Origin: Liolophura sinensis
Lineage: Eukaryota > Mollusca > Polyplacophora > Chitonida > Chitonidae
Direction of reading: 5' to 3'
Length of the DNA: 64,000 bases
NCBI RefSeq assembly: GCF_032854445.1
Contig: NC_088295.1
Coordinates: forward strand, 95,907,805 to 95,971,804
Under the pieces are notes generated by a model that saw nothing but the letters and a program-made list of their open reading frames with translations, was not told the DNA's origin and ran no database searches. Both the position numbers and the translations under genes were made by a program. Below are positions 1 through 12,800 of this stretch, piece after piece (within the stretch, counting starts at the first letter, position 1; each line of letters opens with the position of its first letter).

Positions 1-633
1 TTGTATCTGTGACACAATTATCATTGTATCTGTGTCATATGTAACATTGTATCTGTGTCACATGTGACATTGTATCTGTGTCACATGTAACATTGTATCT
101 GTGCCACATTTAACATTGTATCTGTGCCACAATTATCATTGTATCTGTGACACATTTAACATTGTATCTGTGCCTCATTTAACATTGTATCTGTGACACA
201 TTTAACATTGTATCTGTGTCACATGTAACATTGTATCTGTGCCTCATTTAACACTGTATCTGTGACATTTAACATTGTACCTGTGTCACATGTAACATTG
301 TATCTGTGTCACATGTAACATTGTATCTGTGCCTCATTTAACACTGTATCTGTGACATTTAACATTGTACCTGTGTCACATGTAACATTGTATCTGTGTC
401 ACATGTAACATTGTATCTGTGCCTCATTTAACACAGTATCTGTGACATTTAACATTGTACCTTTGTCACATGTAACATTGTATCTGTGTCACATGTAACA
501 TTGTATCTGTTACCCATTTAACATTGTATCTGTGCCACATTTAACATTGTATCTGTGCCACATGTAACATTGTATCTGTGTCACATGTAACATTGTATCT
601 GTGCCACACTTAACATTGTATCTGTGCCACATT
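1..633. repeat. Minisatellite, 23-24 bp unit (intron or upstream of PRDM10 exon)
   Basis: About 26 imperfect copies built on cattgtatctgtgtcacat plus gtaa or ttaa. It runs in from the left edge and stops about 50 bp before the first recognised PRDM10 exon. No open frame. Confidence 0.95.
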
Positions 634-682
634 TAGACATTACTGAACATGTTTAGATCACTTTACTTTGAATGAAATTCAG

Positions 683-835
683 GGTTATCCCGTGCAGCAG
701 CTGATGGTAGATGCTGACAACCGAGTGGTAACCGTACAGAGGATTATCTCCCCTGATGAGCAAACTGTTACGCAGTCATCAATGTCTGTGAGGAGAGAAA
801 TGCCCGACGCTTCTCAAGCTCCCCTCATCGCAGTG
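683..835 (+). CDS. PRDM10: PRDM10 exon (N-terminal, first in window)
   Basis: Acceptor is attcag at 682; the frame reads [20 protein letters not shown] onward, phase 0 to 0, 51 codons. The donor chosen is GTG|gtaagt at 836. A second possible donor, TCT|gtgagg at 788, is also phase 0 and would shorten the exon to 683-787. The last 30 nt plus the donor closely match the unit of the 44 bp array that follows. The PRDM10 N-terminus is poorly conserved, so support comes from phase, splice sites and context. Confidence 0.65.
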
Positions 836-3800
836 GTAAGTCTTTGCTTGAAGCTCCCACCAGCATAGTGGTAGGTCTTTGCTTGATGCTTCACCAGGTC
901 CCCTCTTTGCTGTGGTAGGTTTTTGCTTGACGCCTCACAATGTCCCCTCAGCATAGTGGTAGGTTTTTGCTTGACGCGTCACAAGCTTCCCTCAGCACAG
1001 TGGTAGGTCTTTGCTTGACGCTTTACAAGCTCCCCTCAGCATATTGGCAGGTCTTTGCTTTATGCTTCACAATGTCCCCTCAGCATAGTGGTAGGTTTTT
1101 GCTTGACACTTTACAAGCTCCCTTTAACATAGTGGTAGGCTTTTGCTGGACGTTTCACAATGTCACCTCAACATGGTGGTAGGTTTTTGCTTGACGCTTC
1201 ACAAGCTCCCCTCGGTACAGTAGCAAAATGTTTGCTTGACGCTTCACAAGCTCCCCTCAGAACAATGGTAGGTCTGCTTAATGCTTCACCGGCTCCCTCC
1301 AGCATAGTGGTAAGTCTTTGGTTACGTTTTACAAGGTCCCCTCAGTATAGTGGTAGGATTTTGCTTGACTCTTCACAAGCTCTTTCAGCACAGTGGTAGG
1401 TTTTTGCTTTATGCTTCACAATGTCCCCTCAGCATAGTGGTAGGTCTTTGCTTGATGCTTCACAAGCTCCTCTCAGCATAGTGGTAGGTTTTTGCTTCAT
1501 GTTTCACAAGCTCTTTTCAGCACAGTGGTAGGATTTTGCTTTATGCTTCATAATGTCCCCTCAGCATAGTGGTAGGTCTTTGCTTGATGCTTCACAAGCT
1601 CCCGTCAGCATAGTGGTAGGTCATTGCTTGACGCTTTACAAGTTCCCCTCAGCATAGTGACAGGTCTTTGCTTGACGCTTTACAAGCTCCCCTCAGCATA
1701 GTGACAGGTCTTTGCTTGACGCTTTACAAGCTCCCCTCAGCATATTGGCAGGTCTTTGCTTTATGCTTCACAAACTCCCCTCAACATAGTGGTAGGTTTT
1801 TGCTTGACGCTTCACAATCTCCCCTCGGTACAGTGGCAAAATGTTTGCTTGACGCTTCACAAGCTCCCCTCAGCACAGTGGTAGGTCTTTGCTTGATGCT
1901 TTACAAGCTCCCCTCAGCATAGTGACAGGTCTTTGCTTGACGCTTTACAAGCTCCCCTCAGCATAGTGACAGGTCTTTCCTTGACGCTTTACAAGCTCCC
2001 TTCAGCATATTGGCAGGTCTTTGCTTTATGCTTCACAAACTCCCCTCAGCATAGTGGTAGGTTTTTGCTTGACACTTCACAATCTCCCCTCAGTACAGTG
2101 GCAAAATGTTTGCTTGACGCTTCACAAGCTCCCCTCAGAACAATGGTAGGTCTGCTTAATGCTTCACCGGCTCCCTCCAGCATAGTGGTAAGTCTTTGGT
2201 TACGTTTTACAAGGTCCCCTCAGTACAGTGGTAGGTTTTTGCTTGACTCTTCGCAAGCTCTTTCAGCACAGTGGTAGGTTTTTGCTTTATGCTTCACAAT
2301 GTCCCCTCAGCATAGCTTCACAAGCTCCTCTCAGCATAGTGGTAGGTTTTTGCTTCACGTTTCACAAGCTCTTTTCAGCACAGTGGTAGGATTTTGCTTT
2401 ATGCTTCACAAGCTCCCGTCAGCATAGTGGTAGGTCTTTCCTTGATGCCTCACGAGGTCTCACAGTGGCAAGTCTTTGCTTGACACTTCACAACCTCTCC
2501 TCAGCATAGTGGTAAGTCTTTGAGGATGCTTTACGAGGTCCCCTCATTGCAGTGACAGGTCTTTGCTTGACGCTTCACAAGCTCCCCTCAGCACAGTGGT
2601 AGGTCTTTGCTTGACGCTTCACAAGCTCCCCTCAGCATAGTGACAGGTCTTTGCTTGACGCTTTACAAGCTCCCCTAAGCATAGTGACAGGTCTTTCCTT
2701 GACGCCTCAGGAGGTCCCCTCATCACAGTGGCAAGTCTTTGCTTAACGCTTCACAAGCTCCCCTCAGCACAGTGGTAGGTCTTTGCTTGACGCTTTACAA
2801 GCTCCCCTCAGCATAGTGACAGGTCTTTGCTTGACGCTTTACAAGCTCCCCTCAGCATAGTGACAGGTCTCTCTTTGACGCTTTACAAGCTCCCTTCAGC
2901 ATATTGGCAGGTCTTTGCTTTATGCTTCACAAACTCCCCTCAGCATGGTGGTAGGTTTTTGCTTGACACTTCACAATCTCCCCTCAGTACAGTGGCAAAA
3001 TGTTTGCTTGACGCTTCACAAGCTCCCCTCAGAACAATGGTAGGTCTGCTTAATGCTTCACAGGCTCCCTCCAGCACAGTGGTAAGTCTTTGCTTACGTT
3101 TTACAAGGTCCCCTCAGTACAGTGGTAGGTTTTTGCTTTATGCTTCACAAACTCCCATCAGTAAAGTGGTAGGTGTTTGCTTGACGCTTCACAAGCTCCC
3201 CTCAGAACAGTGGCAAGTGACACTTTACAAGGTCCGTCAGCACGGTGGTAGATCTACTTGATGCTTCACAAGCTCCCCTCATCACAGTGGTAGGATTTTG
3301 CTTCACAATTCGCAAGGTCTCCTCAACATAGTGGTAGGATTTTGCTTGACGCTTCGCAAGGTCTCCTCATCACAGTGGTAGGTTTTTGCTTGACGCTTCA
3401 CAAGGTTCCCTCAGCACCATGGTAAGTTTTTGCTTGACACTTCACAAGCTCCCCTCGGCACAGTTGTAGGTTTTTGCTTGATGCTTCACAATGTCCCCTC
3501 AGCACAGTGGTAAGTTTTTGCTTGAGGCTTTACAAGCTCCCTCAGCACAGTGGTAGGTTTTTGCTTGACGTTTGACAAGCTCCCCTCAGCGCATGTATTG
3601 GCCGACACTGTATTTTCTGACACTGTGTTTGCCAATGCACCGTGTTTGCTGACCGTGTATTGGCTGACCCTGCATTTGCTTATCCTGTATTGGTGACCCT
3701 GTACTTGCTAACAGTGTATTTACTGACGCTGTGTTGGCTCACAATGTATTGACTGACAATGTATTTGCTGAACCTGTATTTGCGATACTGTATTAGTGGA

Positions 3801-6800
3801 CCCTGTCTTGGTGACCCTATATTTGCTAACCCTGTCTGAGTGACCCTGTATTTGCTGACGCTGGATTGGCTGACCGTGTATTTGCTGACATTGTATTTGG
3901 TAACCCTTTATTGGCTCACAATGTATTGACTGACCATGTATTTGCTGACCCTGTATTGGCTGACCTTGTATTTCTTATACCATACAGATACCCTCCCACA
4001 GCCAGGCTAACTTCCATGCCATGCCGTCTCAGTCGACCGCTATGCCAAAAACCTCTCTGGGGATGATTGTGTCTAGCTCACACGCCACCCACAGCAGTTT
4101 GGTCTCCTTCGGTTCCACGTCTGAGGTTAGCACAACGGCGGGATCTCCCAGTATGCACGCTGCTCACATGGACCACTCAGGGGAGGGTGACGCAGACCCA
4201 ACAGTCAGCTCCATCAGTACAGTATTCACAGGCTCAGACATGATGGAGACCGTACCACCCAAGGTAGGCAGCTGTGATGTAGGCAAGATACAACATGCTG
4301 TTTATGCAGCTGTAGTTTAGGTGAGATACAACGTGCTGTTCATGCCGACCATGAATTTTTGTGTAACGCTGTATGTTTATATCACTGGCCACAGATTTAT
4401 GGTAAGAAAAGACCTTGGGTGGTAGTCATGGCAGAAACTGTATTTCTTCTGTAGAGATAGCTGTAGAAATGTGCAGCAATGACATGGACACATTGCCAGA
4501 TTCCTCCAGGGCCTAATCCAGCCCTTCTCAGCGTCCGATTACCAGATGCTGCCCTTCCCTCTAAGTGCCCTTTGTGTCAAAAGGAAAAAAAAAAAACAGA
4601 AACAGCCTGAATTCATTATAAGACTTGAATTATTTACTTAGTCGCTAGGTTTTGACTAGTTGTTCGCCACAATAGTTTTGGCAAATACAATTTCTGTGTG
4701 GTGAAAGCATATTGATGTCCCTTCGCCACAGTGGCGAAAGCAGTGGATGCCTGTCAACTTCAGTTGTTTAGGTTTAAAGTTCGTTAATTTACTCAAATTT
4801 AATGTTGGATCCAGAATCAAGAAGGAATATTTGACTTCGGTGTGAAAGAACTTGGTTATGAAAACAACAAAGTTTTTAAAGACCATTTAACATTGGAAAT
4901 GTATGCCCTGAAGCAAGTGACGAAAATTGGACCCAGGATTATTCAGTTAGCATTCAGATTATGCGAACAACTTTTTAATGATGGCCTGGGGTAGCTATGA
5001 TACCTGTGATGATCAGATGCACATGTCATCCGGGATGGCAAAGTTCTCCACATATCAATAAATACAAGCCATCCTTTGACTGAATTTTTGGGCCAGATAC
5101 ATGTTGTGGTGCGCACGTGGGTTGGTGGTCAACCATAGGAATCGAGGCCCTTAAAAATGTATGAGAATCGAAATATTCAACAATGAGGTGCCAGTGTTTC
5201 GACCCCCTGCCCTTCTGAGGCCAGATTAGGCCCAGTCCTCCCATTCATATGTCTGGGTTTTGATGATGTAACATGTGAATGATGAGGTTACTGTTTCCGG
5301 ATAGAGCTTTGCATGATGATATAACAAGTTACAGTTACGGACTGAGGTTGAGGTGTGCAAGTTACATGTGGATGATCACCCAGTCGAGGCCGTCTTTTGT
5401 CATAGAGGTCGCAAAGCTACCGAGGTGACAAGATTACCAAGACTGGGTGATTATCTATCTTGGACACCAAAACCAAAAGCGGTAAGTGACTTACACAGTG
5501 GTTTTATTGTTTATCAAGAGTTAGTCGTAGTTGTTAACTATTTTACTTTTGACATCTGGTAATAGCTCTGCTATTTCACAGTTTTACCATACGTGGCCTA
5601 ATCCTTTAAGATATATTAAACAACCCTGTTGTATCTTGTTACATGCACCTGACCTTCTAACCTTCTAAGATTATCTATGCTTACTTGTTTACTTTCATAT
5701 TCTGTTGAAAAGGCGGCTTCAGTAGGCCCTGTGTTTCTTTATGGTTCGACTTCTATTATAAGCCACTGAGACTCGCAGGGTCTGGTTTGGAGAAGCTAAT
5801 AGCTTGACATTTTCAGCGTACCCACAGGAGTGACAGTGGCAGCGGGGAGCCTGACACCACCCAAGGGGACGGCGAGGACTTTCCTCCTCACAGAGGTGGG
5901 TGACCACAGCCGTGTCTTGTACATACATGCATGTATCATATTAGGCCTACTTCTTAAATGTTCAGCACTTTACTGTGCAGTAAATAAAACCGAATTTGTT
6001 CAGTTTGCCCATGGAACTATTACATACTCTTTATTCAGTCATATTATTGTTCAGTTTGCCCATGGAACTATTACATACTCTTTATTCAGTCATATTATTG
6101 TTCAGTTTGCCCATGGAACTATTACATACTCTTTATTCAGTCATATTATTGTTGAGTTTGCCCATGGAACTATTACATACGCTTTATTCAGTCATATTGA
6201 ATGCCATTATTTACTTTCTGTATTGGAAAAAGGTGCTTCCCATGTTTTTGCTCCGCTGTTGGATAATCATGTGGTTGTTATTCTAGTGCTTCAGTCTGGA
6301 CATTTACCAGATGTTGTTATTGTAGTGCCTCACTCGGGACATTTACCAGATGTTGTTATTGTAGTGCCTCACTCGGGACACTTACCAGATGAAAGTGATG
6401 AGACTGGGCTTCTTCACTCGACAGTGGTGGGTTCCACGGTCAAACACATCAGAGGATGTTATGGATGCCTCTCTTGATACGAGTCACTTGAGTCAGGAGT
6501 CTGTGGGCTCCAGCGGACTCACTTCGTCCAGCGACTCAGCCATGGACTCAGGACTTGATCGCACAGTGGACAGCAGCTCTGTGGGTCAGTGCTTCCATTT
6601 ATTTATTTCAGTTTTATGTCCAGAAGGCTCTGGGTACCCCTCTTTACAGTGCACACATGCACAAAGAAATCATAATTACATCTATATTCTAGACTTTACA
6701 ATTGCTTGTTGATCCTGCAACTGGCTATACAATTGCTTGTTGATTGCGCAACTGGCTATACAATTGCTTGTAGATCCCACAACTGACTTTACAATTGCTT

Positions 6801-9800
6801 GTTGATCCTGCAACTGGCTATACAATTGCTTGTAGATCCCACAACTGACTTTACAATTGCTTGTTGATCCTGCAACTGGCTGTACAATTGCTTGTAGATC
6901 CCACAACTGACTTTACAATTGCTTGTTGATCCTGCAACTGGCTGTACAATTGCTTGTAGATCCCACAACTGACTTTACAATTGCTTGTACATCCCGCAAC
7001 TGGCTTTACAATTGCTTGTAGATCCCACAACTGACTTTACAATTGATTGTAGACCCTACAATTGACTTTACAATTGATTCAAAACCCTTCATTACAGCCA
7101 TACCCCGTTACAGCCAGGAATCAGTAGGAAACCCCCAAAATGCGGATTAATTGGCTTAAATGCAGGACATCAAGGGTTTCCGAATGGTGACCTGCTTATT
7201 CAGTCTTTTTATGCTAACTCTTGTCATTGAGCACACTAATTTTAACAAAATGGAAGTCAAGCAAATGGCCAGCGGTGATGTGTTCAAAGATATAAAGGCA
7301 CAGAAAGTCACTTACATTGGTAAACAAATCCTTAATTCTCAAAATTACGGCATCTCACCTGGACAAACTCAGATCATCACATAATCTATCCAATGCCCTG
7401 AAAGGTCCACCTATGACACTGATGATCACACCGCACATGACACTCTTCATCAGTCCATCCATGACACTGATGATCAAGCCGCACATGACACTTGTCATCA
7501 GTCCATCCATGGACACTGATGGATCATGCCGCACCTGACACTGGTCATCAGTCCATCCATGACACTGATGATCATGGCGCACATGACACTGGTCATCAGT
7601 CCATCTGAGACACTGATGATCATGCCACACATGACACTGGTCATCAGGCCATCCGAGACACCTGATGATCATGCTGCACATGACACTGGTCATCAGGCCA
7701 TCTGTGACACTGATGATCATGGTGCACATGACCACCGGTCATCAGTCCATCCATGACACTTACTGATCATGCCGCACGTGACACTGGTCATCAATCCATC
7801 CATGACCCCGGATGGATCAAGGCGTACATGACGCTGGTCATCAGTCCAATCCATCACACTGATGATCACGCCGCACATGACACTGGTTATTAGTTCATCC
7901 ATGACACTGATGATCATGCCACACATGACATTGGTCCATCAGGCCACACATGACAGTGGTCATCAGTCCAAACCTTACACTGGGCAACAGTATATCAATG
8001 GCACTGGTCATCAGGCCACACACGGGAACTGGTTATCAGGTCACAACATGACACTGGTCATCAGCCAAACCTGACACTGGGCAACAGTACATCAGTGACA
8101 CTGGGTCATCAGGTCACACATGACACTGGTCCATCAGGTCACACATGACACTGTTCATCAGTCCAAACCTTACACTGGGCAACAGTACATCAATGACACT
8201 GGTCATCAGTCCCAAACTTCACAGTGGTCATCAGGCCACACATGACACTGGTCATCAAGTCCAAACTTGACTCTGGTCATCAGGTCACACATGACACTGG
8301 TCATCAGTCCAAACCTCACACTGGGCAACAGTACATCAATGACACTGGTCATCAGTCCAAACCTCACACTGGCAACAGTACATCAATGGACACTGGTCAT
8401 CAGTCCAGACTTCACAGTGGTCATCAGGCCACACATAACAACTGGTCATCAGTCCAAACCTGACACTGGGTGACAGTACACTCAATGACACTGGTAATCA
8501 GGCTGCACATAACACTGGTCTTTGGGCCACACATGGCAATTGGTTCTTGGGCCACCCATGCCATTGGTCCTTTGGTCACCCATGACTCTGGGCCTTGGGC
8601 CACACATGACACCAATCTTTGGGCCACCCATATCACTGATCATCAGTCCACCCATGCCACTGGTCCTTGGGCCACCCAAGGTATGAATAGTATGATAAAT
8701 GACAGTCATTTGTATGTTTTTGTGCACGCAGGCTTCATATAGATGATGGGTTATTTTCTCTGTCCAGGTCATCATCAGATATCACCACCTCCCTATAGTG
8801 CTCATCATATGACCCCGTCAGATCACCGGTTACATACTTCAAACAACCACTCCAGTCAATCAGTTAATCATGCTAGTCAATCCGGGCTTTTGCTGGCACC
8901 TTCAGGACATGTGACTGCCACACTTAACTTGGCACCCAATCAGATGTCCACCATCTCTGGCTATGCGGTGTCTAACCTACAGTATGCTAACTTCCCTATG
9001 ACACAACCTCAGCAGGCCTCAGGCTCTGGGCAGATGGGCTACTTCATACCTGTGGAACTGCCCAATGTCCAGAATGTGCAAACTGCCCAGTCCACTGTCA
9101 CCCCTAATGGTCAGCTGGATGAGAGAGAAGACAAGGAGAATGTGGACACTGACCAGAGAAGGGTGAGCATCCAGCATTTATCTGTCAGTGTAGCTGTTAT
9201 AGGCCATATAGATTATAAGTTTATGTACCCATCGTAGATCCAAACTAATGAGTGTTTGGGTGTTATGTTTCTGTTCATAACATGAAATGCACAGCTTTTT
9301 TCATGAGGAGGACTTAATTGTGTCACACACCTGGAGGTTTCTAATGGTGAACTCTAACCTTTGGACTGTATTCACAAGTACAGGTATGTGCATACTGCTG
9401 CGTGGGTGGATGCATGTATGCAGGGGCCACTTTCACAAAGCAGCATATGACATTTATTTATCTTACATTTGTCGTATGATATTTTGTACGTTACTATTAA
9501 CATACCATCGTCGTACAAATACAACATCTTTGTGAAAGAGCCCCAGGTGTCTGTACAAGTGGGTGTGTACATAGTTTGTTCTCAAATGTCAGGAGTGTGT
9601 TCATGGATATGTGCATATGTCAGGTGTGGGTACATGGTGTGTTGTGCATATGTCAGGTGTGGGTACATGGTGTGTGTGCAAATGTCAGGTGTGTGTAGAC
9701 GGTGTATGTGCCAATGTCAGGTGTGTGTACACAGTGCATGCTCATGTCATGTGTGGGTAAATGGCATATGTGGAAATGCGTATGTATCAGGTGTGTGTAC

Positions 9801-12800
9801 ATGGTGTGTTTGCATATGTCTGGTGTGGGTACATGGTGTGTGCGTGTATGTCTGGTGTGGGTACATGGTGTGTGTGTGTATGTCTGGTGTGTTTACGTGG
9901 TGTATGTGCATGTGTCAGGCGTGTCTACATAGGGTGTGCACATGCATGTATGTAATATGTGTGTACATGGTGTGTGTGTGGGCATATGTCAGGTGTGGGT
10001 ACATGGTTTGTGCATATATATCATGTGTGTGTACATGGTGTGTGCGCATATGCCAGGTGTCTGTACATGGTGTGTGGGCATGTGTCTGATGTGTGTATAT
10101 GGTGTGTGTGCATATGCCAGGTGTCTGTACATGGTGTGTGGGCATGTGTCAGGTGTGTGTACATGGTGTGTGGGCATGTGTCAGGTGTGTATATATGGTG
10201 TGTGGGCATGTGTCAGGTGTGTGTATATGGTGTGTGGGCATGTGTCAGGTGTGTGTACATGGTGTGTGGGCATGTGTCAGGTGTGTGTACATGGTGTGTG
10301 CGCATATGCCAGGTGTCTGTACATGGTGTGTGCGCATATGCCAGGTGTCTGTACATGGTGTGTGGGCATGTGTCAGGTGTGTGTATATGGTGTGTGGGCA
10401 TGTGTCAGGTGTCTGTACATGGTGTGTGGGCGTGTGTCAGGTGTGTGTACATGGTGTGTGGGCATGTGTCAGGTGTGTGTATATGGTGTGTGGGCGTGTG
10501 TCAGGTGTGTGTATATGGTGTGTGGGCATGTGTCAGGTGTATGTACATGGTGTGTGGGCATGTGTCAGGTGTGTGTATATGGTGTGTATGAATATGTTAG
10601 GTGTATGTACATGGTGTGTGGGCATGCGTCAGGTGTGTGTACATGGTGTGTGGGCATGTGTCAGGTGTGTGTACATGGTGTGTACAGTTATGTCAGGTGT
10701 GTGTACAGGTGCTGATGAATTGCTCATTATTGATTGACAGGTGAGAAAGTCTGACAGGATCGCCCACATGGAGGCCGATACATACCAGAGACGCCCTCAG
10801 AGATATATCCCCAAGCCATACAATCACGAGGAAATCTGTAAGCCGTAATCACCATTTACAAGTCATTTGGAAACTCACAGAATCAGTCATTCTTTGAATA
10901 TATAAAATTTGTCAAGCAATCAAAGGTACGAATGGGATATAAACATGTATTTACATTTCTTTTTATCAGTGCTTTGTTTTATTGCACTACAGTGTGTTAC
11001 CATGCTACTTTTGTTTTACCATACTATTGCAATTTACCATGCTGCTGTTTTACACTGATGCTGTTTAACTTTGCAACTGTGTTTTTCAGTATTTTTGTAC
11101 TTTACCATACCACTAATTGTTCAACCTTTTGGCATGTTTGTAAGGTGTTCAGGTATGGTCTGAGGGCTATATTCTGTGTCTAAATTGAAATTTGCTCATT
11201 CACACTCACAAAGGTTGAGGAATTCGGGTAGTTTGGTATTTTATTTATGTTTTTTGTATTACTCTACTTGCAGGGTGTGAGGAATGCATGAGGTCCTATG
11301 CTACAGAATGTGCCCTACACAAACTCATGCCCATCCCTGACAAACTGGTGCTGTCTAGAGCCTGGTCAAGTCTGCCCAATCTTCTACAGATATTCCGCTT
11401 TGGAGATACGCCTGGTAAGAAGAATGTATTCCATTCTAGAAATACAGAAACAAAGAGAAATTATTACATGAAAGATTCATAGCAGATTCTGTAAATATAT
11501 ATGCAGATAGCAAGTTACTTGTAAGACAAGAATGGTTGCATTAGGAATCTTCCAGAGGTATTTGCCAATCTGAGTAAGAGCTTGAATAGGTTTTGCATGT
11601 GGAGAAGCACTTTCTGAAGAGAAATATTCAACCTGTATTGTTTTTTCAGAGCTGGGTGTTTTTGCCAAGCGCCTTTTACCTAAACAGACTCAGTTTGGAC
11701 CATTCATAGCTGAGCTGTGTGAGAGCAGAGATATGGTGGCAAACACTCGCTTTCTTCTGCGGGTAGGTACAGTAATCATACAGTTGATGTGGAGTGAATC
11801 CAGGATGTCTCTGTAATACTATGGTTGGTTAGCGCACTGGCACAGTGTAATAACCCGGGAGCCTCTCACCAATGGAGTCGCTGTCAGTTCAAGTCCAGCT
11901 CATGCTGGCTTCCTATGCTGTCATATGTGGGAAGGTCTGCCAGCAACTTGCGGATGATCGTGGGTTTTTCCTTGGGCTCTGCCTGGTTTTCTCCCACCAT
12001 AATGCTGACCGCCGTCGTATAAGTGAAATATTCTTGAGTACACCATAAAGCACAAATCAAATAAATAAATAAATGCTGCGGATGTGGTTTGTCTGTAATA
12101 CTGCCGATGTGGTGTGTCTCTATTGTTGCGAATGTGGAGTATCTGTAATACTGCAAATGTGGTGTGTCTAATACTGCAGATGTGGTGTAAATCCAGGATG
12201 TGTCTGTAATACCACGGATGTGGTGTAAATCTAAGATGTGTGTGTAATACTGCAGATGTGGTGTAAGTCCAGGATGTGTCTGTAATACTGCAGATGTGGT
12301 GTAAATCCAGAATGTGTCTGTAATACCGTGGGTCTGGGTAAATAGGGTAAATCAAGCATGTGTCTGTAATACTGTGGATGTGGTGTAAATCCAGGATGTG
12401 TCTGTAATACTGCAGATGTGGCGTAAATCCAGGATGTGTCTGTAATACTGTGGATGTGGTGTAAATCCAGGATGTGTCTGTAATACTGCAGATGTGGTGT
12501 AAATCCAGCATGTGTCTGTAATACTGCAGATGTGGCGTAAATCCAGGATGTGTCTGTAATACAGCAGATGTGGTGTAAATCCAGCATGTGTCTGTAATAC
12601 TGTGGATGTGGTGTAAATCCAGGATGTGTCTGTAATACAGCAGATGTGGTGTAAATCCAGCATGTGTCTGTAATACTGTGGATGTGGTGTAAATCCAGGA
12701 TGTGTCTGTAATACAGCAGATGTGGTGTAAATCCAGGATGTGTCTGTAATACTGTGGATGTGGTGTAAATCCAGGATGTGTCTGTAATACAGCAGATGTG

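Noticed and set aside
9936..10715. 259-codon Cys/Val-rich open frame and its antisense His/Thr-rich counterparts
   Set aside because: Product of a 32 bp GT-rich array lacking stops in several frames at once.
11821..11900. tRNA gene, and similar tRNA-like heads at 24640-24700 and 55420-55506
   Set aside because: A and B boxes are present but each is fused to a SINE body and tail; no clean cloverleaf end is seen.
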